Shown here in pieces: positions 1 through 7,738 of a stretch of DNA of 16,062 nt; position 1 is the stretch's first letter, and each line of letters opens with the position of its first letter. The notes below the pieces were generated by a model. It was not told the origin of the DNA and made no database searches. It saw only the letters and a program-made list of their open reading frames with translations. The position numbers and the translations under genes were made by a program. This DNA is from CAYXVU01 sp964468725 (lineage in GTDB: Bacteria; Acidobacteriota; Blastocatellia; UBA7656), in the NCBI GenBank assembly GCA_964468725.1, contig CAYXVU010000140.1, forward strand, positions 1 to 16,062. The letters run 5' to 3'.

Positions 1-453
1 ATTTAAGAGGGTCACCGCAACGGAGTTGTACAAGCCATTCTTGTCATGGGCATCGGGAGGGGTGCTGATGATTTTTTGCGCTTGAGCGAGGATGCGATCT
101 TTTTGATCCGGCCAGTTTTTGACGATGGTCGAAAGAATTGCTTGATTGACATTGCTGGAGACGAACGAATCAGCTTTGGGAAAATCAACCAAGACTTTTT
201 CCAACGCTTCGATCTTTTTCTGTGGGTCGGCGATGCGATTGGCTTGTTGGAAAGCGACAAATTCGGGCGGCGGACCTGAAGGCGGTTTCGGAGCCTCTTT
301 CGGTTTCTCTTCTTTTGGTTTCTCTTGTTCGGTTTTCGCCTTTGCGCCATCCTCTTTGGCAGGTGGTTGCTGCTGGGATTGCCAAGCCAGTGATTGTAAG
401 CTGAAGGTGAACAGAATAAGCGTTGCGAGTAGCAGTCTCCAATTGGTCCTCAT
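1..453 (-). CDS. Secreted Lys/Pro/Glu-rich protein, N-terminal part (cut by left edge)
   Basis: The frame is open from an ATG at 453-451 to the left edge, giving 151 residues without a stop. A perfect AAAGGAGG ribosome binding site lies at 464-471, ten bases upstream, so this start is well supported. Residues 1-24 form a signal peptide (MRTNW, then a Leu/Thr/Phe-rich core, with cleavage likely after SLAW). Residues 27-65 are a low-complexity linker of repeated K/E/P (EKPKEEKPKEAPKPP). From about residue 68 a helical region begins (FVAFQQANRIADPQKKIEALEKVL, VNQAILSTIVKNWPDQKDRILAQAQKII) that resembles helix-turn-helix tetratricopeptide-like repeats. In acidobacteria, such a secreted helical N-terminus often precedes a thioredoxin-like domain, but that part would lie outside the window, so it is only a guess. 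I see no catalytic motif. The role is unknown; an extracytoplasmic location is likely. Confidence 0.8.
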   Translation of the reverse strand, partial: MRTNWRLLLATLILFTFSLQSLAWQSQQQPPAKEDGAKAKTEQEKPKEEKPKEAPKPPSGPPPEFVAFQQANRIADPQKKIEALEKVLVDFPKADSFVSSNVNQAILSTIVKNWPDQKDRILAQAQKIISTPPDAHDKNGLYNSVAVTLLN

Positions 454-770
454 CGCGAAGATGCCTCCTTTGGCTATAGCGAGCCTGTGTCTGTTGGTAG
501 GCCGATGTGCGTTTCATCCCCAAAACGTAATCTCTTGCAACACACTACCTCTTACCTTTACTGCGAACGAACTGCGAAGTTCCATTATCTTAGCAGCCCC
601 ACGTGGCTCCCTTCTAGCCGAACTGTGAGGCTGAATCCATTACACAAGCGGCGCGATTTTTCACCGGCAAGCAGAAGCGTATCAACCTTCCGCTGCTCCG
701 CGATTTCACTCAGTTGGTTCACTCAGTTGGTTCAATCTGTATGGAGTCGCTTTTTATTCCCGCATCAGTT
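454..770. other. Gene-free stretch upstream of the secreted protein
   Basis: About 317 bases lie between the start of the secreted protein (453) and the stop of the FlgT-like gene (771), both on the minus strand. Short open frames occur, but none has a ribosome binding site or protein-like composition. The stretch holds the ribosome binding site at 464-471, a weak near-palindrome around 569-582 (GAACT/AGTTC arms), an AT-rich ATTATC at 584-589 that reads GATAAT on the minus strand and could be a -10 element, and a small tandem repeat at 705-734. No convincing -35 box or T-tailed terminator was found. Confidence 0.5.
705..734. repeat. 13-bp tandem repeat, 2.3 copies
   Basis: The unit TTCACTCAGTTGG occurs at 705-717, again without a gap at 718-730, and a partial third copy TTCA follows. 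The copies are identical. The repeat lies in non-coding DNA about 37 bases beyond the stop of the FlgT-like gene. It is most simply explained as a replication-slippage duplication. Confidence 0.85.
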
Positions 771-1295
771 TCAATCCGCTGACTGGATAGGAAGAGCGAT
801 TGCGTCGGCTTCATCCTGACTGAGGTCGTCGGCCAGAGCAACGTTATCGCCCACCTTGACATAATTGGCATCTATTTTGGGGATGGCGTTTTCGGATAGC
901 AGTAAAGGAAGTAAGGCTCCCGCGGCTGCCCCAATGGGGCCGAAAGCGAACAGCCCTATTGCTCCGCCCGCAACCGCGCCCCTCAACTTATGGGATAACC
1001 AATACTTTGGGATGGAGCGACAAATAGACATCTTCTCTTTGACTTCAGTGACGATCACTCGCGCCTTTTCGCCTACGAGGAATCCGATCACTTCCTGCGT
1101 ATCGGGGTCTGTGATTTGAAAAGAACTCTTTGCCAATATTTTGAATATCATTCCCGGTTTGACGCCTTCATTCGCACCAAGATTTATCACCACATCCCTT
1201 TCACTCAAGATAGCCGCCACTTTGCCCTCCAGAAGGCTTTGCTTATCTGGGGAAGGTAGGCTTTCCTTGGCAGTCTGTTCTAATGTCTTACTCAT
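771..1295 (-). CDS. Small protein with FlgT-C-like beta fold and glycine-zipper insert
   Basis: This 174-residue protein has no signal peptide. Residues 22-85 (GKVAAILSERDVVINLGANE, then GVKPGMIFKI and GFLVGEKARVIVTEV) match the pattern of the C-terminal domain of flagellar assembly protein FlgT and similar beta-barrel folds: a V-I-x-L-G strand, a G-V-K-x-G turn, then a strand pair. The closing strand appears to be residues 143-154 (NYVKVGDNVAL). Between them, residues 106-133 form a glycine-rich hydrophobic stretch with spaced glycines (GAVAGGAIGLFAFGPIGAAAG), like a glycine-zipper hairpin that could insert in or lie on a membrane. The start ATG at 1295 overlaps the stop of the upstream gene by 8 bases and has an AAGAGGT ribosome binding site at 1304-1310, so the two genes are probably translated together. 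The window shows no flagellar genes, so a flagellar role is not implied. Function unknown. Confidence 0.8.
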   Translation of the reverse strand: MSKTLEQTAKESLPSPDKQSLLEGKVAAILSERDVVINLGANEGVKPGMIFKILAKSSFQITDPDTQEVIGFLVGEKARVIVTEVKEKMSICRSIPKYWLSHKLRGAVAGGAIGLFAFGPIGAAAGALLPLLLSENAIPKIDANYVKVGDNVALADDLSQDEADAIALPIQSAD

Positions 1296-2004
1296 CGCCC
1301 GCTACCTCTTTGATGTGAATGGCAGCTAGATAAGGCGTCATGGTCACTTCACCTTGCTGCTTCATAAATCCTGCCCATATCTCGTCTACATCCACGCCTT
1401 GAGCATAGTACGTTTTGCTGCGCTCTTCAATGACCCTGAAATGCCCCATAGATTTGCCATCCTCTTTATGTAGAACCACAAGCCGATGTCCGATTCCGAG
1501 CCTCTTCCCTCTTCGCTTCTTCAATTCAATGTAGACCGTGTCGCTTTGATATACGGCTTTGCTGATTTCAAATGCATCCGATTCCATGCGGGTTTCTAAC
1601 ATTCGATAAAGAAAACTTCTCGCTTGCGCCAACTCTTCACGGTATTCTGTTGCTGCGGCCAAAGCCGACGCACAGTTTGTCAACTGTTCTTGTAACGCAG
1701 CGATTTGTTCTCTCAGCCTACGTCCAGAAGACCGCGCATACACAAGCGAGCCGAGAATCAGAGATAAACTCGTTGCGCCGACATAGACTGACAAACGGTA
1801 TTGCGTTATCTCTGCTGAAAATCCCGTATCGCTTAACAAAGCAATCAACCCCAAACAACTAAAAAACATTGCGACAATGGTGAAAAGACACTTCGCTATT
1901 GGCGAAGAAGTTTGGTGGCGTAGCTTTTCGATCAGATTCTCCATCTGAGGGTTAAAGTACTGCCAAAATGTATTTTTGCTGCCGCATATTGTCAAGGTAA
2001 TCAT
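1288..2004 (-). CDS. Two-helix membrane protein with coiled coil and C-terminal beta domain
   Basis: This 238-residue protein is not one I recognise. Residues 37-58 and 70-90 are two hydrophobic helices separated by a short loop, so both ends probably face the cytoplasm. Residues 93-135 (RRLREQIAALQEQL and following) look like a coiled coil. The C-terminal part, residues 150-235, has alternating beta strands with a GKRLGIGHRLVVLHKEDGKSMGHFRVIEE stretch whose layout resembles the FlgT-C-like fold of the downstream gene, suggesting that the two products share a domain and may pair. The first ATG (2004) has no clear ribosome binding site. The in-frame ATG at 1944 (MENLIEKLRH) is an alternative, also without a clear site, so the start is uncertain. 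The stop overlaps the next gene's start by 8 bases, indicating an operon. It is transcribed divergently from the diguanylate cyclase. Confidence 0.75.
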   Translation of the reverse strand: MITLTICGSKNTFWQYFNPQMENLIEKLRHQTSSPIAKCLFTIVAMFFSCLGLIALLSDTGFSAEITQYRLSVYVGATSLSLILGSLVYARSSGRRLREQIAALQEQLTNCASALAAATEYREELAQARSFLYRMLETRMESDAFEISKAVYQSDTVYIELKKRRGKRLGIGHRLVVLHKEDGKSMGHFRVIEERSKTYYAQGVDVDEIWAGFMKQQGEVTMTPYLAAIHIKEVAGDE

Positions 2005-2005
2005 T

Positions 2006-2020
2006 GATAACCGCGTTATC
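2006..2020. promoter_or_regulatory. Inverted repeat GATAAC-N3-GTTATC next to a start codon
   Basis: Six-base arms GATAAC (2006-2011) and GTTATC (2015-2020) are perfectly complementary around a 3-base centre. The site starts two bases upstream of the first ATG of the two-helix membrane protein gene, in the divergent control region shared with the cyclase gene. It could be an operator or a translation-blocking hairpin. Chance is also possible at this size. Confidence 0.3.
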
Positions 2021-2053
2021 GAACGAGCATCTTGGATTGGGTCAGGATGCGCT

Positions 2054-2093
2054 CAATCAGCGTTGACTACGAATTAACTCTGATTGGATTGAG
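2054..2093. repeat. Interleaved inverted repeat in the divergent control region
   Basis: CAATCAG (2054-2060) is complementary to CTGATTG (2080-2086), and CTCAATC (2052-2058) is complementary to GATTGAG (2087-2093). The right side thus holds two overlapping partners for the same left arm. The spacing of about 20 bases is wide for a protein operator and loose for a hairpin. It lies between two divergent genes, so a regulatory role is possible but weakly supported. Confidence 0.3.
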
Positions 2094-2214
2094 GTTCACG
2101 GAACAACTAAGCATATTCGTGACAACTCATCCAATCCGCGCTGGCGGCTCTGTCTTTTCTTCCTGCGCTCGTACTGCGCCAAGCCACTCTTGAAGTCGCA
2201 CTCTCTTTCCCATC

Positions 2215-2242
2215 TTGAGCGTCAGTTTCTTGATGGTATAAT
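2215..2242 (+). promoter_or_regulatory. Sigma-70-type promoter for the diguanylate cyclase gene
   Basis: A -35 box TTGAGC (2215-2220) and a perfect -10 box TATAAT (2237-2242) are separated by 16 bases. Transcription would begin near 2249. This rules out the TTG at 2190 and the ATG at 2241 as translation starts from this promoter and favours the ATG at 2271, which directly precedes a clean signal peptide. Confidence 0.6.
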
Positions 2243-2270
2243 GCCGCGCATGATGCCCGGACAGGTACCG

Positions 2271-5177
2271 ATGCGGACGGCATTGATATTGATATTGGCT
2301 CTCCTACTTGCCGTGTTCTTCCCTTCGGCTTCTTCCGCGCTCGACCCTGATAAAATGCTCTCTCAGTATGTGCATGACGCCTGGCAAACCGAACAAGGCT
2401 TGCCGCAAAACACCATTCAAAGCATCTTGCAGACGCGCGATGGTTATTTATGGTTGGCAACGCAGGAGGGGCTGGCGCGCTTTGATGGCAAGCAGTTCGT
2501 TACCTTCAGCCGAAATAGCGTGGCGGAGATTAAGAACAATCTGATTACCTCGCTTCTGGAAGATCGTGAAGGAAGGCTATGGTTTAGCACCGGCGGCGGC
2601 GGATTGAATAGCCTCAAGGACGGAAAATTCTCTGTCTACACCTCGAAGGACGGGTTGTCGGACGATACCATCTTTTCGATTTGCGAAGACCGTGAAGGGG
2701 CGATTTGGATTGGGACTCGGAACAATGGGTTGAATCGCTTCAAAGATGGGCAGGTCACCTCTTACACCACCCAAAATGGACTATCGGGCGATTCCGTAGT
2801 GGCAGTCTACGCCGACCGTGAAGGCGCATTGTGGATCGGCGTGAGAGGCGGCGGGCTGAATCATTTCCATGATGGGCAGTTCAAAATTTACACAACCAAA
2901 GACGGCCTTTCCGATAATAACGTCAGTGCGATCTGCGAAGATGGTGGGGGAGGGCTGTGGATCGGAACCAACAAAGGGTTGAACCGATTCAAAGACGGTC
3001 GCTTTATCGCCTATACGATGAGGGATGGGCTGTCCGATGATTCGATCTTGACGCTCCAGCCAGATCGGAAAGGGGCGCTGTGGATCGGCACGCGGAAAGG
3101 GGGATTGAATCGTTTCTATCAGGGTCGCTTTAACGTTTACTCAACAGCGGACGGATTATCCGATTACTCGGTGTTATCGCTGTACGAAGACCGCGAAGAA
3201 AACCTCTGGGTCGGCACTGTCGGCGGCGGCTTAAACCGATTCAAGGACGGGGTGTTCACTGCCTATACGAGCAGAGAAGGGCTTGCCGATGACGAGGTGT
3301 CGCCGATATTCGAAAGCCGCGAGGGTAGCCTCTGGTTGGGCACGAGTAGCGGGTTGACCCGAATCAAAGATAAGCGGCTGACAACCTACACTCCCCAAAA
3401 TGGTTTTCCCGAAGGCGGGGTGTTCTCGATTTGTGAAGATCGGGCGGGAAGCATCTGGGTAGGGATCGGAAACGGTTCATTAGGGCGATTCAAAGACGAA
3501 AGATTCACCTTCTACACAAAGCGGGACGGTTTACCCGGCCACAATATAACGGCGCTTTGCGAAGATGCCGATGGCGCGATTTGGGTCGGTACATACGGCG
3601 GCGGAGCCGGTCGCTTCAAAGATGGGAGACTCACCCGGTTCACAACCAAAGAGGGATTGTCTCACAACACCGTATTGTGTCTGATTGAAGATCGGGAAAA
3701 GAACCTTTGGATGGGGACGAGAGGCGGCGGGCTGAACCGATTTCGAGACGGACAACTCAGTTCCTACACAACGAATGAAGGCCTGTCGAATGATTTCGTC
3801 TATTCGCTCTATGAAGATCAAGAGGGCACGCTCTGGATCGGCACATCAGGGGGCGGGCTGAACCGTTTCAAAAATGGGCAATTTACGAGCTACACCATGC
3901 GGGAGGGGCTGTTTGACAATGTCGTCTTCTCGATTGTCGAAGACAATCAACAAAACCTCTGGATGAGCTGTAACAAAGGGGTCTACCGAGCCAGCAAAAA
4001 AGAACTCAATGATTACGCTGCCGGAGCCATAGCTTCGATTACCTCAACAGCCTATTCAACCCCTGACGGCATGAAGAACCGCGAATGCAATGGCGGCTTT
4101 CAACCGGCGGGATGGAAGACTCAAGAGGGAAAGCTATGGTTTCCAACAATCAAAGGGGCAGTTTGCCTTGATCCCGATAAAAAGAATCTCTTGCCTCCGC
4201 CGGTTTATATCGAAGGAGTGACCGTCAATCAGCAATCCGTTTCCGGCGACAACGCTGAAGCGCCGCCCGGAAAGGGCGATCTCGAATTCCATTACACGGC
4301 ATTGAGTCTTCTTAACCCTGATAAGGTCATGTTCCGATTCAAACTGGAGGGGTACGACGAAAATTGGGTGGACGCCGGTTCGCGTCGGGTCGCCTATTAC
4401 ACGAAGGTTTCGCCCGGTCGCTACCGCTTTCGCGTCATTGCCTGCAATGACGATGGGGTATGGAACGAAACGGGAGCCGCATTCAATTTTTATTTGAAGC
4501 CTTACTTTTACCAAACCTGGTGGTTTTACCTGCTGACGGTAGTTTTTATGGCAGGTGTTGTTCTGGCCGCACATCGGTTTCGAATCCGGCATCTGAAAGA
4601 ACGAGAGCGGAAACTAGAACTCCTAGTGGCGGAACGCACACGCGAACTGGAACAGGCAAACGAATCGTTGCACAATCTGGCGATACTGGATGGATTGACC
4701 AACATTGCCAATCATCGCCGTTTTCGAGAATTTCTCGATCATGAATGGCGGCGGTCGCTGCGGCAGGCGACCCCTCTATCGCTGGTTATGATGGATATTG
4801 ATTACTTCAAAAAATACAACGACGACTGCGGGCATCAGGCGGGCGACGATTGCCTCAAACAAGTGGCCGAAGCCCTACAGGGAGCCGTCGCTCGCCCAAC
4901 CGATTTGGTGGCACGCTATGGAGGAGAAGAGTTCGTCGCCGTACTGGCCGACACAGACAGAGCCGGAGCGATGGACGTAGCCGAAAAGATGCGTCAACGG
5001 ATCGAAGCGCTCAACCTCGCGCACCCCGAATTCCAACGCATCACCATCAGCGCAGGAGTAGCCAGTATCGTTCCGGTCAGCGGTGCGCCGGATGACCTGA
5101 TCGGCGCAGCCGACGAAGCCTTGTATCGAGCCAAGCGGTCGGGTCGCAACCAAGTCTGCTTTGCTGATGCAGCTTGA
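2271..5177 (+). CDS. Periplasmic-propeller sensor diguanylate cyclase (Reg_prop, Y_Y_Y, GGDEF)
   Basis: From the ATG at 2271 the protein has 968 residues. Residues 1-24 are a signal peptide. Residues 32-635 hold 14 repeats of the two-component-regulator propeller type (pattern EDREGxLWIGTxGGGLNRFKDG, ending in YTxxDGLSDD), enough for two seven-bladed propellers. Residues 645-748 are a Y_Y_Y immunoglobulin-like domain, 750-770 a membrane helix next to a WW motif, 775-802 a coiled coil, and 803-968 a GGDEF domain. GGEEF (884-888, bases 4920-4934) is intact, as are the metal-binding MDIDYFKKYND motif and the inhibitory RxxD site (RPTD, 875-878) five residues before it. It should therefore make cyclic di-GMP from two GTP in the cytoplasm, under feedback inhibition, in response to a ligand bound outside the membrane. 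The ligand is unknown. In this family the propellers more often join a histidine kinase. The frame also extends upstream to a TTG at 2190, judged not to be used. Confidence 0.93.
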   Translation: MRTALILILALLLAVFFPSASSALDPDKMLSQYVHDAWQTEQGLPQNTIQSILQTRDGYLWLATQEGLARFDGKQFVTFSRNSVAEIKNNLITSLLEDREGRLWFSTGGGGLNSLKDGKFSVYTSKDGLSDDTIFSICEDREGAIWIGTRNNGLNRFKDGQVTSYTTQNGLSGDSVVAVYADREGALWIGVRGGGLNHFHDGQFKIYTTKDGLSDNNVSAICEDGGGGLWIGTNKGLNRFKDGRFIAYTMRDGLSDDSILTLQPDRKGALWIGTRKGGLNRFYQGRFNVYSTADGLSDYSVLSLYEDREENLWVGTVGGGLNRFKDGVFTAYTSREGLADDEVSPIFESREGSLWLGTSSGLTRIKDKRLTTYTPQNGFPEGGVFSICEDRAGSIWVGIGNGSLGRFKDERFTFYTKRDGLPGHNITALCEDADGAIWVGTYGGGAGRFKDGRLTRFTTKEGLSHNTVLCLIEDREKNLWMGTRGGGLNRFRDGQLSSYTTNEGLSNDFVYSLYEDQEGTLWIGTSGGGLNRFKNGQFTSYTMREGLFDNVVFSIVEDNQQNLWMSCNKGVYRASKKELNDYAAGAIASITSTAYSTPDGMKNRECNGGFQPAGWKTQEGKLWFPTIKGAVCLDPDKKNLLPPPVYIEGVTVNQQSVSGDNAEAPPGKGDLEFHYTALSLLNPDKVMFRFKLEGYDENWVDAGSRRVAYYTKVSPGRYRFRVIACNDDGVWNETGAAFNFYLKPYFYQTWWFYLLTVVFMAGVVLAAHRFRIRHLKERERKLELLVAERTRELEQANESLHNLAILDGLTNIANHRRFREFLDHEWRRSLRQATPLSLVMMDIDYFKKYNDDCGHQAGDDCLKQVAEALQGAVARPTDLVARYGGEEFVAVLADTDRAGAMDVAEKMRQRIEALNLAHPEFQRITISAGVASIVPVSGAPDDLIGAADEALYRAKRSGRNQVCFADAA

Positions 5178-5224
5178 TGCCTACGGATGCCGTCTCGCCC
5201 GAAGACCGGAACCCCCGGCGATTG

Positions 5225-7522
5225 TCATTGACCGGCGTCCGGCTTTTGCGCTTCCGCCTTCTTCTTCAAATCGCCTTTCAGATGATCGTCATACCACTTC
5301 ACGATACGCTGATGGTAATCTTTGACTTCGGCTACGGTCGTCGTCGGCATGCCGTGTCCGCCATTGGTATAACTCACCCACTCGACCTCTTTCCCCAACC
5401 GTCGCAGTGCATAGTACATCTCCATTGCTTGGCGCGCAGGCACGTTGTGATCCTGTTCGCCGGTCATCAGCAACAAAGGCGTTTTGATGCGGTCTGCAAA
5501 CATCACAGCGGAATGCTCAATGTACTTTTGCGGCTGCTGCCACAGGGTCGCGCCGATTCGATCTTGACTCTTCTCCGGCGCATGAATGTTGCGAACCCCG
5601 AGTCGCGGGCTGTCCGTATAGAAACTGACCATATTGACTTTGCCGGAGATGTTGATTGCCGCTTTGAAGCGATTCGTTTGGGTGATGAGCAGGTTAGTTG
5701 CATAGCCGCCGTAACTTGTCCCTTGTACGCCGAGCCGCTCCGCATCGGCGATGCCCATCTCGATAACCTTGTTGGCGGCTGCGGTTACGCCTTTTACCCA
5801 GGCTTCGCCGGGATAGCCGGTCTCAAAGTTTACGGACGGCTGCACCACCACATACCCATTGGCTGTCAGCACGTTGATTGTGCCGCTGAAGTTGTCATCG
5901 AAAAATTGTTCGTAGATGTTAAAGATGGTCGGGTACTTTTTGCCCGCTTCATAATCGGCAGGATAATACACGACGCCATAAGACTTCACCCCATCGCTGT
6001 CGAGGTAAGAGATCAATTCCGTCTTACTCAGCCGCTTCGCCTGTAGCTGCGGGTTGCTGTCGGTCAGGCGACGCACGGTTTTGAAATTCGCATCGGCAAC
6101 ATAAAGATCGGCGGGGCGATTGCCTGTTGCAGACTGGAAGACGAAGGTGCGACCGTCTTTCGAGAGCCGCATGCCGAAATAGAGTTGCGCATCTTTTCGC
6201 AACTCTTCCAGTTTCTTCTCTTTGGTGTTGTAGCGCACCAGTCCGCGCTCCCATTTGGTGCGGGCGGCATATGAAAGATAGATGGCGTTGGTCTCCGCAT
6301 GCCATTCGATGACTTGATATCGCGGCGCTTCTTTATCTTCTTCGTTGAACGGTAAGAAAAGCTCTTTTGCTCCGGTCGCCGTATCGATCAGCCATAAGCC
6401 TTCTTTGTTGGAGGCGATCAGCCCCTCGCCTTGCGCATTGAGCCGCACGGCAGTAAAACGTTCTTTCTCTTTTTTCTGCTTATCGTCTTCTTTCTCCTCT
6501 TTGGCCTTTTCCGCATCCGCTTTGGTTTTGTCTTCAGGCTTGCCGGTCAATTGGCGCGGCTCTTTATCCTCAACGGAACCGACGAAGAGGTTGCCATCTT
6601 TCGCATAGGCATAGCGGCGACCGTCTTTTGACCAGATGAGATTGAGACCTTTAGTGGATTTGATGAGGATGCGACTCTCGCCGCCCGCAGTCGGCTGCAC
6701 GCGCAACTGATTATCAACGCCAAAGATCACATCGTAATCGGTCTTTTTCGTTATGTCTTCCGAGTAGGTGACAAGACGGTTGTCTTCGGTGATGTCATAG
6801 TTGCTCAGGCGCGTTTCGGCTATCACTTCGCGCGTCTGCGCGGTCTTCAGATCATAAGAGATGAGGGTGCGCACGGCTGCCCGACGGCGCAAATCATCCC
6901 ACGCGAGAAAAGCATCTTTGCTGGATTGCACGACAATCGGCGCGCGCGTTTGCGCTTCGAACTGCGTGCGCGATTCGGTTCGCCACGCCTCTTTGCGGAG
7001 CGCGAGAAAAAGTTTCGCGCCATCTTGTGACCAATGAAGATCAGAGTTTTCCGCCGCATACATTCCTTGCGGCAGCGCGACAGGCGTGATTTTGCCGGTC
7101 GCTTTGTCCCAAATCTGCGGTTCGAATTGCTGCCCTCTGAAAACGAAGAGAGCCAACTTGGTCGCATCGGGCGACCATCGCGGATTGCGCGTCTGCTGTT
7201 TCGTCGAAAACAGCTTTTGTTGTTTGCCTGTTTGCGTATCAATCACCCATACGTCACTGAGCGAAGGCGCGATGTAGGTTGGATCACCGAAACGATAATT
7301 ATCAATGCCAATGCGGTCACTCAGGGTTGACGCTGTAGCAACCAACCAGCGTCCGTCTTCGCTCAAGTCCGCTGCGTTGATGTTGATGACGCCGAGCAGA
7401 TCGTCAACCGTAAACAACGATGCCGACGCCTGCGCGAAAGTGATTGTGGGCAAGACTGCGAGGAACAAGGTCAAGCAGAGCATGAGGCTCAAGGATGTGC
7501 GGCGAAACCTGGTGTAACGCAT
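5225..7522 (-). CDS. Secreted S9 family (prolyl oligopeptidase-like) serine peptidase
   Basis: This 765-residue protein begins with a signal peptide (residues 1-30, ending near TFAQA). Residues about 40-480 form a beta-propeller with WD40-like strand motifs (for example RNPRWSPDATKLALFVF and RYAYAKDGNLF). Residues about 500-745 are the alpha/beta-hydrolase catalytic domain. The triad is visible: Ser603 in GTSYGGY, Asp691 in TGEQDHNVP and His723 in GGHGMP. The enzyme should cleave peptide bonds in short peptides that enter through the propeller, in the periplasm or outside. A highly charged insert lies around residues 330-355 (KAKEEKEDDKQKKEKE), probably a surface loop between blades. The start at 7522 has an AGGAGAA ribosome binding site at 7531-7537. 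The gene stands alone, convergent with the cyclase gene (47-base gap, no clear terminator) and divergent from pyrF. Subfamily and substrate cannot be settled here; acylaminoacyl or dipeptidyl peptidase activity is likely. Confidence 0.93.
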   Translation of the reverse strand: MRYTRFRRTSLSLMLCLTLFLAVLPTITFAQASASLFTVDDLLGVININAADLSEDGRWLVATASTLSDRIGIDNYRFGDPTYIAPSLSDVWVIDTQTGKQQKLFSTKQQTRNPRWSPDATKLALFVFRGQQFEPQIWDKATGKITPVALPQGMYAAENSDLHWSQDGAKLFLALRKEAWRTESRTQFEAQTRAPIVVQSSKDAFLAWDDLRRRAAVRTLISYDLKTAQTREVIAETRLSNYDITEDNRLVTYSEDITKKTDYDVIFGVDNQLRVQPTAGGESRILIKSTKGLNLIWSKDGRRYAYAKDGNLFVGSVEDKEPRQLTGKPEDKTKADAEKAKEEKEDDKQKKEKERFTAVRLNAQGEGLIASNKEGLWLIDTATGAKELFLPFNEEDKEAPRYQVIEWHAETNAIYLSYAARTKWERGLVRYNTKEKKLEELRKDAQLYFGMRLSKDGRTFVFQSATGNRPADLYVADANFKTVRRLTDSNPQLQAKRLSKTELISYLDSDGVKSYGVVYYPADYEAGKKYPTIFNIYEQFFDDNFSGTINVLTANGYVVVQPSVNFETGYPGEAWVKGVTAAANKVIEMGIADAERLGVQGTSYGGYATNLLITQTNRFKAAINISGKVNMVSFYTDSPRLGVRNIHAPEKSQDRIGATLWQQPQKYIEHSAVMFADRIKTPLLLMTGEQDHNVPARQAMEMYYALRRLGKEVEWVSYTNGGHGMPTTTVAEVKDYHQRIVKWYDDHLKGDLKKKAEAQKPDAGQ

Positions 7523-7622
7523 AGAGCGAGTTCTCCTGTTCGGAAGAGAGTGGCAAGCTATGGGCCTGCACCAATTCGGGTTGCCTCCACTGGTTTCGAT
7601 GAGTCAGACGTGCGGTCAATCT

Positions 7623-7643
7623 ACTCCGCCGCCTGAGCGGAGT
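7623..7643. repeat. Hairpin ACTCCGC-N7-GCGGAGT
   Basis: Perfect 7-base arms (7623-7629 and 7637-7643) flank a 7-base loop. It lies in the 216-base region between the divergent S9 peptidase and pyrF genes. No T-tract follows on either strand, so it is not a typical terminator. It may sit in the 5' leader of one of the two transcripts or be an operator. Confidence 0.5.
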
Positions 7644-7652
7644 CAAATCGCG

Positions 7653-7664
7653 GAAACCGGTTTC
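7653..7664. promoter_or_regulatory. Perfect 12-bp palindrome GAAACCGGTTTC
   Basis: GAAACCGGTTTC is its own reverse complement. It lies 9 bases after the neighbouring hairpin and 74 bases before the pyrF start, in the divergent S9/pyrF control region. A dimeric regulator could bind here. No matching factor or second copy was found in the window. Confidence 0.4.
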
Positions 7665-7738
7665 GGGAGGTGAGTCGGAGACAATCCGTTTGCCCCGTGA
7701 AACCGCCAGCGATATAGTCACCATCGAGGAACACCATC

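Noticed and set aside
185..523. Two minus-strand open frames of 112 codons covering 12-350 and 185-523
   Set aside because: They are out of frame with the secreted protein that starts at 453 with a strong ribosome site and signal peptide; their Arg-rich content is typical of shadow frames.
5178..5224. Possible terminator between the convergent cyclase and S9 genes
   Set aside because: Only 4-base CCGG arms and direct CCGGCG repeats are present, with no stable stem and no T-tract.
5174..6046. A 290-codon open frame on the plus strand
   Set aside because: It is antisense to the S9 peptidase, has no ribosome binding site and no protein-like domain, and its His/Arg-rich composition is that of a shadow frame.
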